From the NCBI GenBank assembly GCA_036245805.1, contig BTRK01000005.1, forward strand, positions 41,031,216 through 41,095,215: a stretch of DNA of 64,000 nt, written 5' to 3'. Below the pieces are notes generated by a model, which saw nothing but the letters and a program-made list of their open reading frames with translations, searched no databases and was not told where the DNA came from. This DNA comes from Pristionchus mayeri (lineage: Eukaryota; Nematoda; Chromadorea; Rhabditida; Neodiplogasteridae). This document shows, piece by piece, positions 29,995-42,400 of this stretch (position 1 is its first letter; the number at the start of each line of letters is the position of its first letter). A program made the position numbers and the translations under genes.

Positions 29995-30692
29995 GTAGGT
30001 TACGGTAGTTATCGATTATCGAAAGGCCGCATTGTTTATTGGAAGGAATTATGTTGTTTTCTTTTGCTTAAAAAACCAAGGACAATTTTAGAAGTTAATT
30101 CGCCGAGTATTAGATAAATCTGTGAAACATCAAAATTCCCGGTACTCACAATTTTGAAATTTCAGACGAAGTGGCAGACGGCAGGAAGAGGTACTGTACA
30201 CTGGGTACGGTATAGGCCAAGCCGTGCGGATGTCAGCGAATTCTAAGATAATTGTTGCTGTCAGTTTTTTGTACTAGGGATCGATCAAAGTGATGGTAAA
30301 GTATGTGATACCGGAAACATACTGACTACATGGTAGTCTGCAGAATTGTTATCGATCAACTAGGAAAAATCCTTTTAAACTGATTTATTGTAATGTATTA
30401 TCAAATCATACAGATCGACCGCAGGAACTAAGTATTAAAGAAGCCCATAGAATGAACTGGTTTTCTACCAGATGTTCGGTCTCCTCACATCAGCAATCAC
30501 TGAGAGGTACGGTAGCCTGCCTAATTACTGATTAGGTTTACAAAAATTAGCTGGTCGTGAAACAGTAATCCAAATTAATTTATCAATTGATAGTTTCTCT
30601 CGAATAATTTTCGTATCACCTGGCGACTTTGTGACGCAGCTAGCCTTCTTGTAAAGTTAATTTCTCAGATTGTCAACCCGATGATGTCTCGG

Positions 30693-30755
30693 ATGGTCGT
30701 GGGCGGGTAGGTGCTGGCTGCGATCAAAGTGCTCTCGGAATGCCGTAGGTTGAAG
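30693..30755 (+). pseudogene. Exon-like copy, RGYV exon, broken
   Basis: It reads MVVGG, then a TAG (30708-30710), then VLAAIKVL. The acceptor AG is changed to GG. Clearly a dead copy of the same exon. Confidence 0.5.
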
Positions 30756-30790
30756 TAGTTATTGATTCGATGAGCCCTGTCGAGATTGTA

Positions 30791-31688
30791 TTAGGTTGTT
30801 GCGAAAGTCATGTCGCGTGCGTTAATATACCGAATTCGCTTCTCTGAAATTTTGGTTGCCTACCCTCATAATATACGCTAGGTGAATACATGCGTATCAT
30901 AACTATGCAGTTACCCCTAGTGAGGCTCCTATATAAAACCGGAAAATTATATGATTTTTGTTTGAGTGAAAATAAGATAAAAAATATGATCCAAATATAT
31001 TACATCCTTAACACAACTAGCGACTTCTGAAATATTTCTTCTGAAACTATAGTAGAGAAAGGATTGCTTGTTCAGATAATTTCAATAGGACCGCCATTTA
31101 AGTGGGCTGCGAGCAATAATTTTTGCCAAATAATGCAGTTTTCGTCATTTAAATTGGACGATCTCTATTTTAAAATACGCATTTTGTCGGGGAGAAATTC
31201 CGCCAACCCCAAACGGAAATAGTAAGGCAATCACCTCACACTGTATGTGATTCAGCATACTATAGATTCCCATATACATCGGCACGACAATGAGGCTATA
31301 AAACATGCTTTCGCAGATTCTCGTTCAAGCTTGAATCCGAAATATGTAAAGTTTTCAAGAAAGGCATTTATGCCTTGCTATTCACTAATGTTCCCTAGTA
31401 ATACATGCCTAATGCAGTTTATGAATATGATATAATTTCGGCCATATCACTCTTTTCCGAGTAATCATAATCGTAGAAACGAGGAAATCGGTGACCTCTT
31501 CCGGCAGGGTTTCGTCTAACATTGTGAATTTTAACTGATTCTTCAGCTGTGGAGTAAAGTGCGCTAGAAATGCCATCGACTACCTCATCGATTGTAATTA
31601 GTTAGATGATAGCGAAAGTTGAAGTAATGACTATAGGCACTCCAATGTTAAAGCGATAGTACGCGGCAAGACTTTCGCAACAACCTGA
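30791..31688. mobile_element. Mariner-type MITE, 898 bp
   Basis: The left end TTAGGTTGTTGCGAAAGTCA and right end TGACTTTCGCAACAACCTGA-like inverse are flanked by TA (30789-30790, 31689-31690). No transposase is present. The ends belong to the same type as those at 9050, 52595 and 57245. Confidence 0.8.
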
Positions 31689-31690
31689 TA

Positions 31691-32665
31691 AATTACCTTT
31701 CCGACTTCATTTGACCAACTTGTGTAACACAAACATTTCATGTCAAAAATATTTTCATCCGATTCTAGATCCTCATACTGCTTTCAATAATTTCAGTGGC
31801 TACGATAGTTATCGATTATAGAACGAATACATATGTATTGAAAGGGAGTAAGTATGTTTTTTCCTCATGGATCAATCTCGATCATTGTCGGAATTCTTCC
31901 GCCGAGTATTCTATAATCCCGCGAAATATCAAACTCATGATGCAACAGTTTTTAATTACGACTGTTATGGTTTCCACAATTCCAACCATTATAAGAGATT
32001 GTTGATTCAGACCATGCTAATTACTTAATTGTAGGTCTCTAAGCTGGTCGTGGGCAGTGCCGAATTCTCCTCTCGCACACGACATCGTCTCGCTCGTGCT
32101 CCACCAGCCCGCAGTGTCACAGGCAGGAAGGTGTTTGTTTCATTGAATTTATAGATTTTGATCGTTTGTTGCATGTAGTATCATTCGAAATTCGGGGAAA
32201 AAATTATATCACTTAGGAAGCATAGTCTGCTGAATTATTTTTGAACAACTAGGACGATTATGTGGTCTCGTTCCATATTGCCTAAATTAGTTTATTACTC
32301 ATTATTATATTTGCTGGATCTACTAAAGAGCGTTATCAGTAATCCTATTCCTTCGTTGATTTTTTCTACAGGTGTCTTATATTTATTTCACGGAATAATT
32401 AACTTTGTGAAACATCCTACCATAATTTAGCTCGAATAGTCCTGGTAAATCAGCGCTGCGCATTTTTACTAAAATCGCGGGAGGTGGGAAACATTCAATT
32501 ATGAAGTGTTTGTCTCGGGAACAACAATTCATACTTAAACGATACGCCATAATTAACCGGCCCGTGGTTTCTAATTAGTTACTTTTATAAGTAATGTTTG
32601 AATTTTCTTAAAAACTTGCGCTGCGTGCTATCTCTCTGTCTCTCTAAGATCCCCCAGGATGCAGC
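31691..32665. other. Decayed exon-array DNA
   Basis: Contains one more diverged copy of the GCCGAGTATT motif (31900) and of the TACGATAGTTATCGATTATAGA motif (31802), as after the ISEMKK exons. No readable exon remains. Confidence 0.4.
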
Positions 32666-32667
32666 TA

Positions 32668-34581
32668 CAGGCGCGAGCATAAGTCATGGGACACTTTTGG
32701 AATGGGTTTCAACTTTTTAACCGGGAAAATTTCAATTCTGCTACTAGGATATTATGCACCAAATTCATCAGATATTGGGGTATGACGCGATCGCACAGTC
32801 GTTGCCTAGTGATGACGCAATCAAAATGTACTTTTTCAAAACGACATTATTCTTACATGGATTTTTTCCAGCTCGCCAAACTTTCTGATGTTGGAGACAT
32901 GCCCGAGGCCTACCCAGAAAAAAAATTGAGGTTGCTGCGCGACCGCAAATTCGCTGCAGCCTTGCTGCAAAATCGAGGTCGAAAATTTAGATCTCGGCTC
33001 CTAGGCAAGCTAGAGACTGGGTCAATGCATAAAAATGATCATCATCATGAGTCCAGATGATCCTGAGAATATGAAAACAATATATCGAAATTTGCACACA
33101 GGGCACGAAAAAATCACTTTTTTGCATGACCATTTTGGACATTCATAACTACATGGGAGATGTAGGTAAAAATCTGGTTTTTGCGTAGGAATGTTCAAAA
33201 TGTATGATAGAACAAAGTTCTCACTTTTTAGAGCGATTGGAAATCTTTCCTGCCCGCGGCGCGCGTTTTTCAGAGGTATATTACGGTCGGGAAACACCTT
33301 GTTTACGCTCTCTAGTCGTCTGCACTCTCTCGCTCATAGTGGTAAACAGTGTGTTTCCCGGCCCTAGTATACCTCTGAAAAACGCACGCCGCGGGCAGGA
33401 AATATTTCCAATCGCTCTAAAAAAGTGGGGAATTCGTTCTTCAATACATTTTGAACATTCCTACGCAAAAACCAGATTTTTACCTACATCTCCCATGGGT
33501 ATTACCCCGAAATGTAAATTTCATTTCGTAAATGCAAATTTTGGAAAAAAATATTTAGAAACAAATTTACAGAAATTCATTTTTTGGAAAGGCAAGAAAT
33601 GGAAAATAAATTTCAGAAAAAAAAATAAATTTCCATTTTGGAAATGCACGTTTTGGAAATTTTTCCATGGCCTGTAGTACTGTAGTCGAGCGGAAAACTA
33701 CCGTAACCTATGCAGCATTTTCGTCATTTATCAGCAAATTCGAAACATAGTATTATTTTCCTTTATTATATTATTATTGTAATTAACAATACTAATAATT
33801 AAAGAAATAAAATATTTAAAAAACTCAAAATCAATGTTTAAATTTAATCGTTCTATTTCGCGGTTCTCTCGATACAGCGAAAAATACCGTAACCAGTGGA
33901 CAAATTTCCAAAATGGGTCTTTCCAAAAATTTTTTTCCAATTCATTTTTTTCCACAGTTGTTTTTCCAAAAAGTACATTTCCAGATATTTTTTTCTAAAT
34001 TTTGTTTTTACGAAAAATTCGTTTACAAAATGAAATTTCCAAAATAAATTTTACAAATCGGGGTAGTACCCTCCCATGTAGTTGTGAATGCCCAAAAAAT
34101 GGTCATCCAAAAAAGTGATTTTTTCGTGCTCTGAGGGCAAATTTTGATATATTGTTTTCATATTCTCAGGATCATCTGGACTCATGATGGCGATCATTTT
34201 TATGCATTGACCCAGTCTCTAGCTTGCCTAGGAGCCGAGATCTGCATTTTCGAATTCGATTTTGCAGCAAGGCTGCAGCACATGTGCGGTCGCGCAGCAA
34301 CCTCAAATTATTTTTCTGGGTAGGCCTCGGGCATGACTCCAGCCTCAGAAAGTTTGGAGAGCTGGAAGAAAATCCGTGTAAGAATAATGCCGCTTCGAAA
34401 AAGTACATTTTGATTGCATCATCACTACGCAACGACTGTGCGATTGCGTCATACCCCACTATCAAAAAGAAAAATCTCTGATGAATTTGGTGCGTAATGT
34501 CCTAGTAGCAGAATTGAAAGTTTCCTGGTTAAAAAGTTGAAACCCATTCCAAAAGTGTCCCATGACTTATGCTCGCGCCTG
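32668..34581. mobile_element. Fold-back element, complete, 1914 bp
   Basis: Ends CAGGCGCGAGCATAAGTCAT and its exact inverse, flanked by TA (32666-32667, 34582-34583). The two arms are inverted copies over most of their length around a centre near 33330 (CGGTCGGGAAACACC to its inverse). The right arm is interrupted by another element at 33497-34071. No transposase is seen. The TA target and CAG ends suit the Tc1/mariner superfamily, but near-full-length inverted arms make it fold-back in form. Confidence 0.85.
33497..34071. mobile_element. Nested inverted-repeat MITE, 575 bp
   Basis: Ends GGGTATTACCCCGA and inverse GGGTACTACCCCGA differ at one base. A direct TCCCAT lies on both sides (33491-33496 and 34072-34077) and may be the target duplication. 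The arms repeat TTTGGAAA/TTTCCAAA words. Superfamily not determined. Confidence 0.75.
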
Positions 34582-34743
34582 TACGTTCAGATATTCTTTG
34601 TAAGTTATTGACTGAATCAGGTTTGATTTATCTGAAAGAAAGACAAGGAATGAAGCTGGCTATCATAATCTCCGTTTGTGGATTGATTCGCTCTCAGCCA
34701 CTTGCTCTGAAACCCACCACTAGCTGATCGATATCTTTTGCAG

Positions 34744-34792
34744 CAAGCTGCAGCCCTCGGACAATGTCGCCGTCTACTCGCCGACAAGTCAG
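34744..34792 (+). CDS. Candidate exon of an unrecognised gene
   Basis: Strong acceptor ATATCTTTTGCAG and donor GTGAGA bound 49 bases reading QAAALGQCRRLLADKS plus one base. The leftover base joins in phase with the exon at 37074 to give DEYRQIH. A second open frame (KLQPSDNVAVYSPTSQ) exists, but only the first fits the downstream phase. The intron would span the 35005-36321 element. Confidence 0.45.
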
Positions 34793-35004
34793 GTGAGACA
34801 AAAATTAGGAGTAGGGAGGAAATGAGAAGGCGATTGTGTGCTGATCTTTATTGCATGAAAATCTAAAGTTGATGAACTAATTTATTTATTCACTTGATGA
34901 ATCTGTCCTGCATAATTTTTACTAAAATATTGGGAGGTTGGACATACTCATTATACGGATGAGACTCAAAAATAATTTCCAATTTTGCTATTTCTTTTTA
35001 CATA

Positions 35005-36321
35005 CAGTAGCGCCGGAAAGTCTACATACGATTTGAAGTTTTGCCATAACTTTTGTTCTAGATTAGATCTGATTCTGAAATCTTTCACATATCAACCAAA
35101 TTCATCGAGGATTACGATGAGCATATTTCGGTTCCGCAACATTTTTGTGATGATTGCGTAGTGATGACGCAATCGAAGACATTATTCTTACATGGATTTT
35201 TTCCTGCAATTCAAACTTTCTAAGGTTGGAGTCATGGTCGAGACCTACCCAGAAAAAAAATTGAAGGTGCTGCGCGACCGCAAATTTGCTGCAGTCTTGC
35301 TGCAAAAGCAAGGTTTGAAATTCAGATCTCGGCTCCTAGTCAAGATAGAGACTGGTTCAAGGCACCAAACTGATCGCCATCATGAGTACAGATGATCCTG
35401 AGAATATGAAAACAATATATCGAATCTGCCCTTAGGGCACCAACAAATCACTTTCTTACATGACCATTTTTTGGACACTCACAACTCTGTGGGAAATGTA
35501 GGTAAAAATCTGTTTTTTTGCTTAGAAATGTTCAAAATGTATTGAAGAAATGATTCCCAACTTTTTAGAGCGTTTGGTTATCTTTCCTGCCCGCGGCAAC
35601 CGTTTATCGGAGGTATACTCGCGTCGAGAAACACCTTGTTTACCCTTATGGACGAGAGAGTACAGACGTAAACAAGGTGTTTCCCGACCCTAGTATACCT
35701 CCGAAAAACGAATCCCGCGGGCAGAAAAGGTATCCAATCGCTCTATAAAGCTGGAAATCAGATCTTCAATACATTTTGAACATTCCTACGCAAAAACCAG
35801 ACTTTTTCTACATTTCCCGCAAAGTTGTGAGTGTCAAAAAGGTCATGCAAAAAAGTGATTTTTTCGTGCCCTGTGTGCAAATTTCGAGATTTTGCTTTCA
35901 TAGTCTCAGGATCATCTTGACTAATGATGGCGATCATTTTGGTGCCTTGAACGAGTCTCTAGCTTGACTAGGAGCCGAGATCTGAATTTTCGACCTCGAT
36001 TTTGCAGCAAGACTGCAGCAAATTTGCGGTCGCGCAGCAACCTCAAAAAGATTTTCTGGGTAGGCCTCTGCCACATCTCCTACCTCAGAAAGTTTGACGT
36101 GCAGGAAAAAAAACCATGTAAGAATAATGCCTGTTTGAAAAAGTGACATTCGATTGCGTCATCACTACGCAATCATCAAAAACATTTTTAGGGACCAAAA
36201 TACGCTCACCGTAATCCTCGATGAATTTGGTTCATATTTGCAATATTTCAGAATCAGATTTATTCTAGAACAAAAGTTATGGCAAAACTTCAAATCGTAA
36301 GTAGACTTTCCGGCGCTACTG
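35005..36321. mobile_element. Fold-back element, complete, 1317 bp
   Basis: Ends CAGTAGCGCCGGAAAGTCTA and exact inverse, flanked by TA (35003-35004, 36322-36323). Near-full-length inverted arms meet near 35660 in a small palindrome with GTAAACAAGGTGTTTC. Same family as 32668-34581 and 18913-19632. The 4127-bp duplication starts inside its left arm at 35280, so a partial second copy (39407-40448) follows. Confidence 0.88.
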
Positions 36322-36323
36322 TA

Positions 36324-37073
36324 GTCCCTGGCTGAAATTGATTGTTTGTAGCTTATTAGTCCAAAAAATTACAACTAAAAAATAGTATTTCGAACACGGA
36401 CGAACAATTCGAACAAATTCCGAACAGAATGATCGGTCAATCTTATTTCCACCCACAGCATGTCAGAAAAAAAATTTCCTTTGTTCTTCGCGGCGCATTT
36501 TTCTTCAACAGTGATTGCTGAATGTGGTCGAAACATACCCCATAATTCGCATTTGCACACAATTTCGGAACATGGATAGTTGGATATGGGTTTCAACAAT
36601 CGTATTTGATACCTTGACTCTGGACCAAGCTTGGTCGCAGCTTCGAAATCTTTCTGATCTCTCCATTTGTCATACTCTCAACTCTTGAGCGGCTGGCGTA
36701 GCTTCTCCATCGACTCATGATTTGTCACGAAAATCCATTTGTCATAGTCTCATTTTTTCTCTCTTTCTCTCGCCCTCTCGCCTCGGATTCCAAGTTGGAA
36801 TCAAGAAGAAACAATGCAAGAGAGTATGGAAATTAGAGTGACCCGTTTCCCAAGTGGCGAACAAACTTGGGTGCCACTTGGAAACCACTTTTGTACTTGA
36901 TTCCAACTTGAGTGCGCACACAAGAGCAGCCCAGAACAGGTGAGGGAGAAAGGAGGAAATATTCTCTTAATTTCGCATGCCATTTCGCTTTTAATGATGA
37001 GCGGCAAAGCGTGCGAAAAAGATGTCGGGAGTACTGAAGAGGTTGCACTCGCAATTTATCGTTTGTTAAATAG
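36324..37073. other. Intronic or intergenic DNA with a dispersed motif
   Basis: Contains CACAGCATGTCAGAAAAAAA followed by TTTCCTTTGTTCTTCG, closely matched by CACAGCGTGTCAG... at 45428-45470, so a dispersed repeat. Near 36795-36910 GATTCCAAGTTGGAATCAAG and its inverse flank CACTTGG words, a small hairpin of about 120 bases. No gene seen. Confidence 0.4.
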
Positions 37074-37435
37074 ACGAGTACCGACAGATTCATGTGGTGC
37101 TCAGCGACCAAATGTACCGAGTGCAGCAGGTGAGAGGAGTATGAATTTTTGAAAATACCGTATCTAGCGCAACCGACCTATCTACAGTAGTAGATATATT
37201 TGTACGTTAACTCCCTGAAGTTGAAAATCTTCCAGCTTCTTGCTTTAAAATAATAGAGTAACTTTATTCGAATCATTTAAATCTGTCATATCATCTAAGT
37301 ATCGTAACCCTTCCCTACCGTAATCCTCTCCCTGCTGGTTGTTCCCTCTCGTACTCGCTGATGTCGCAGATGGTCGTACGCGGGTACGTGCTGGCTGCGA
37401 TCAAAGTGCTCGGGGCTCCCGAGAAGAAGGACTGA
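37074..37435 (+). CDS. Last two exons of an unrecognised gene
   Basis: Exon 37074-37129 (acceptor GTTAAATAG, donor GTGAGA) reads EYRQIHVVLSDQMYRVQQ. The last exon 37370-37435 (acceptor GATGTCGCAG) reads MVVRGYVLAAIKVLG then APEKKD and TGA at 37433-37435. The two join in phase 0, and the first joins in phase 1 to 34744-34792. The deduced C-terminus is about 57 residues, helical, with no recognised domain. Diverged copies of both exons lie at 28.5-30.8 kb, so this is the best-preserved member of a small local family. Function unknown. Confidence 0.55.
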
Positions 37436-38510
37436 GGAGTACGGTAGTCGGTTGACCATCGATTGGAGATCTCTGATTTTGTTAGACTCATGCGTTCTTA
37501 TATTTTTGTATTGTTCGTATTTATTTGTTGTTTATTTATTTGTTGCTTGCAAAATGCAGAAATTGATCGAACGAATGTTTTTTTATCAGGTTGTAACATA
37601 AGTTTTGTCGCGTCCTATCTCTTAAGCATTCTAACCTCAGAAATTCTTCGAATTAATTTAATCTCAATATCGTTATTCATATTCAGTGAGGGCCTTCGTA
37701 CCCTTTCTTGCGCACTTTACTTCAGTCCTGTCAAGACAGTTAGGGAGGCACAGTAGCCAGACAAAGTTGTAGTGAGATTAGGATTACAAATAATTTTCAC
37801 GTATCATGTCTTCTTGAAAAGGAGGAATTATGTCGATTTAACGTGATTTGAGTAAAGTACTATATATGAGCATCATTTTGAACCACTCACGAATAATGAC
37901 AAACGAAAAGCTTTCTAGAAATTTAAACAAGTTTGCATAATGTGGATGGTAGGTGACGGTCGGGAAAACTTTTGCAAGCCGAATTTTCTTCTCAATAGAT
38001 ATCGAGATCCAAATAGTTATGGAATATAATTCACCCAAAGTGTTTAGTATACAGTTAAAGTTTGGGGTCGATTGGGTTCTGTTCAGATAAGTGGCTCGAT
38101 ACAGAACGACGGTATGAAACTACTGAAATTTGCACTTTGTTAAAATTTCTACCTCACACACATGTTCAATATCTGATTTATTGTGCCCATCCGAACCATC
38201 AACCCTTCCTTTACCATTATCTATTTGGGATAATTTTGTAAGTCAATAGCTTTTGAATGACAATCTTGAATTCGAAACACCTAAACTTGTATTTCTGGCA
38301 AAATTGTGCGCGAATTGAATTAATGATCATTTCAAATTTCCCGCAAGTAGATTAGTATCTGCCGCACATGTTTAATGATAAATTAGACCCCCATGAGTGG
38401 TAATTGGAACGCACTTATGTTAGTCAATGTTGTTGTAATTTTGGCTTCAGGAGAGTTGATCAAGTTGGCAACGAATCATCGGCTAACCATAGATTCAGTG
38501 AACTATATCT
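37436..38510. other. Unassigned AT-rich DNA
   Basis: Open frames such as 37463-37756 are hydrophobic but AT-driven and lack splice support. No repeat other than the 4127-bp duplication. Confidence 0.35.
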
Positions 38511-38691
38511 TTGGTTCCGCTTAACATAGCATCATATCTGACATATCTTTTGAAAGATCATTCACACGGCATATCACCAAGCTATGGGAGTTTGGTTCAT
38601 TATTCGTCTCTGCGATCTAGCACCAGGTTAAACAAATTAATAAAATTTCCACAAAATTTAAATTTGTTCTTACTAATATTTTTTTTTATAG

Positions 38692-38846
38692 CCGGCATGG
38701 ACAGTTCAGCTATTCCCTACAGTTTGAATGTGCATGCACACCCCAAACATATACTAGGAGGCCAGGCAACGGGAATGTTTGAGAAGAATCCTTCATGGAA
38801 ATATTGTGAACCTCCGAAATGCGACAAAACTTATGTTACAACCTAA
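38692..38846 (+). CDS. Weak candidate exon, duplicated at 42819-42973
   Basis: A TTTTTTTTATAG acceptor precedes an open reading GMDSSAIPYSLNVHAHPKHI and continues to a TAA. No donor partner or family is recognised. An identical copy lies 4127 bases on. Confidence 0.2.
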
Positions 38847-38960
38847 TATATTAATCACACGTTGGCCGTCACCATTGAAATACGCACAGCGTGTCAAACG
38901 GGGGAAAAAGGCGGCGCGGAAACCATATGAAACATATCTCAAATTGAATGACTTTGCCCA

Positions 38961-39310
38961 AAAATCGAAGGTTTTTCACACGTTTGCGTACATACAAAAT
39001 GATAGAGATCGAAATTGAGAAATCTGGTTGGACAATGTCTCCGAAAAGGGTTTCTGCCCATTTCTAGACAATCGCCATATCTCTATCTCATTTCGCTACC
39101 AACTAGTAGTCTTTAGAGTATCGAAAACGATAGTTTTTTGCATAAAATCGAAGGATTTTCACACATTTACGTGCATAAAAAACGATAGAGGTCGAAATTG
39201 AAAAATCTGGTTGACAGATCTCTCCGAAAAGGCCTTCTGCCCATTTCTAGATAAACGCCACCTCTCTATCTCATTTCGCTACTGACTAGTAGTCTCTTTT
39301 AATTTTGTCA
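38961..39310 (+). repeat. Two tandem copies of a 183-bp repeat
   Basis: Units at 38961-39143 and 39144-39310 share AAAATCGAAGG, CACACNTTTNCGT, CTCCGAAAAGG, TTCTGCCCATTTCTAGA and CTAGTAGTCT. The same pair recurs at 43088-43437 in the duplication. Confidence 0.8.
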
Positions 39311-39406
39311 ACATATATTCATTTGAAATATGTTTCATCGCGCAAACTTTAATCAGGCAGAAATTCTGACGAAATTCGAACGTTTGAAATATGTTTCACA
39401 TCACCA

Positions 39407-42400
39407 GCAAATTTGCTGCAGTCTTGCTGCAAAAGCAAGGTTTGAAATTCAGATCTCGGCTCCTAGTCAAGATAGAGACTGGTTCAAGGCACCAAACTGA
39501 TCGCCATCATGAGTACAGATGATCCTGAGAATATGAAAACAATATATCGAATCTGCCCTTAGGGCACCAACAAATCACTTTCTTACATGACCATTTTTTG
39601 GACACTCACAACTCTGTGGGAAATGTAGGTAAAAATCTGTTTTTTTGCTTAGAAATGTTCAAAATGTATTGAAGAAATGATTCCCAACTTTTTAGAGCGT
39701 TTGGTTATCTTTCCTGCCCGCGGCAACCGTTTATCGGAGGTATACTCGCGTCGAGAAACACCTTGTTTACCCTTATGGACGAGAGAGTACAGACGTAAAC
39801 AAGGTGTTTCCCGACCCTAGTATACCTCCGAAAAACGAATCCCGCGGGCAGAAAAGGTATCCAATCGCTCTATAAAGCTGGAAATCAGATCTTCAATACA
39901 TTTTGAACATTCCTACGCAAAAACCAGACTTTTTCTACATTTCCCGCAAAGTTGTGAGTGTCAAAAAGGTCATGCAAAAAAGTGATTTTTTCGTGCCCTG
40001 TGTGCAAATTTCGAGATTTTGCTTTCATAGTCTCAGGATCATCTTGACTAATGATGGCGATCATTTTGGTGCCTTGAACGAGTCTCTAGCTTGACTAGGA
40101 GCCGAGATCTGAATTTTCGACCTCGATTTTGCAGCAAGACTGCAGCAAATTTGCGGTCGCGCAGCAACCTCAAAAAGATTTTCTGGGTAGGCCTCTGCCA
40201 CATCTCCTACCTCAGAAAGTTTGACGTGCAGGAAAAAAAACCATGTAAGAATAATGCCTGTTTGAAAAAGTGACATTCGATTGCGTCATCACTACGCAAT
40301 CATCAAAAACATTTTTAGGGACCAAAATACGCTCACCGTAATCCTCGATGAATTTGGTTCATATTTGCAATATTTCAGAATCAGATTTATTCTAGAACAA
40401 AAGTTATGGCAAAACTTCAAATCGTAAGTAGACTTTCCGGCGCTACTGTAGTCCCTGGCTGAAATTGATTGTTTGTAGCTTATTAGTCCAAAAAATTACA
40501 ACTAAAAAATAGTATTTCGAACACGGACGAACAATTCGAACAAATTCCGAACAGAATGATCGGTCAATCTTATTTCCACCCACAGCATGTCAGAAAAAAA
40601 ATTTCCTTTGTTCTTCGCGGCGCATTTTTCTTCAACAGTGATTGCTGAATGTGGTCGAAACATACCCCATAATTCGCATTTGCACACAATTTCGGAACAT
40701 GGATAGTTGGATATGGGTTTCAACAATCGTATTTGATACCTTGACTCTGGACCAAGCTTGGTCGCAGCTTCGAAATCTTTCTGATCTCTCCATTTGTCAT
40801 ACTCTCAACTCTTGAGCGGCTGGCGTAGCTTCTCCATCGACTCATGATTTGTCACGAAAATCCATTTGTCATAGTCTCATTTTTTCTCTCTTTCTCTCGC
40901 CCTCTCGCCTCGGATTCCAAGTTGGAATCAAGAAGAAACAATGCAAGAGAGTATGGAAATTAGAGTGACCCGTTTCCCAAGTGGCGAACAAACTTGGGTG
41001 CCACTTGGAAACCACTTTTGTACTTGATTCCAACTTGAGTGCGCACACAAGAGCAGCCCAGAACAGGTGAGGGAGAAAGGAGGAAATATTCTCTTAATTT
41101 CGCATGCCATTTCGCTTTTAATGATGAGCGGCAAAGCGTGCGAAAAAGATGTCGGGAGTACTGAAGAGGTTGCACTCGCAATTTATCGTTTGTTAAATAG
41201 ACGAGTACCGACAGATTCATGTGGTGCTCAGCGACCAAATGTACCGAGTGCAGCAGGTGAGAGGAGTATGAATTTTTGAAAATACCGTATCTAGCGCAAC
41301 CGACCTATCTACAGTAGTAGATATATTTGTACGTTAACTCCCTGAAGTTGAAAATCTTCCAGCTTCTTGCTTTAAAATAATAGAGTAACTTTATTCGAAT
41401 CATTTAAATCTGTCATATCATCTAAGTATCGTAACCCTTCCCTACCGTAATCCTCTCCCTGCTGGTTGTTCCCTCTCGTACTCGCTGATGTCGCAGATGG
41501 TCGTACGCGGGTACGTGCTGGCTGCGATCAAAGTGCTCGGGGCTCCCGAGAAGAAGGACTGAGGAGTACGGTAGTCGGTTGACCATCGATTGGAGATCTC
41601 TGATTTTGTTAGACTCATGCGTTCTTATATTTTTGTATTGTTCGTATTTATTTGTTGTTTATTTATTTGTTGCTTGCAAAATGCAGAAATTGATCGAACG
41701 AATGTTTTTTTATCAGGTTGTAACATAAGTTTTGTCGCGTCCTATCTCTTAAGCATTCTAACCTCAGAAATTCTTCGAATTAATTTAATCTCAATATCGT
41801 TATTCATATTCAGTGAGGGCCTTCGTACCCTTTCTTGCGCACTTTACTTCAGTCCTGTCAAGACAGTTAGGGAGGCACAGTAGCCAGACAAAGTTGTAGT
41901 GAGATTAGGATTACAAATAATTTTCACGTATCATGTCTTCTTGAAAAGGAGGAATTATGTCGATTTAACGTGATTTGAGTAAAGTACTATATATGAGCAT
42001 CATTTTGAACCACTCACGAATAATGACAAACGAAAAGCTTTCTAGAAATTTAAACAAGTTTGCATAATGTGGATGGTAGGTGACGGTCGGGAAAACTTTT
42101 GCAAGCCGAATTTTCTTCTCAATAGATATCGAGATCCAAATAGTTATGGAATATAATTCACCCAAAGTGTTTAGTATACAGTTAAAGTTTGGGGTCGATT
42201 GGGTTCTGTTCACATAAGTGGCTCGATACAGAACGACGGTATGAAACTACTGAAATTTGCACTTTGTTAAAATTTCTACCTCACACACATGTTCAATATC
42301 TGATTTATTGTGCCCATCCGAACCATCAACCCTTCCTTTACCATTATCTATTTGGGATAATTTTGTAAGTCAATAGCTTTTGAATGACAATCTTGAATTC

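Larger units (their letters stand above)
35280..39406 (+). repeat. Tandem duplication, copy 1 of a 4127-bp unit
   Basis: All sequence from 35280 reappears 4127 bases later. In the parts compared I saw one difference, G at 38086 versus C at 42213. A single G is shared at the three junctions (35280, 39407, 43534), so the join has essentially no homology. Confidence 0.95.

Noticed and set aside
33204..33677. 157-codon plus-strand ORF
   Set aside because: Spans the centre of a fold-back element and the edge of a nested MITE; Lys/Phe-rich chance frame.
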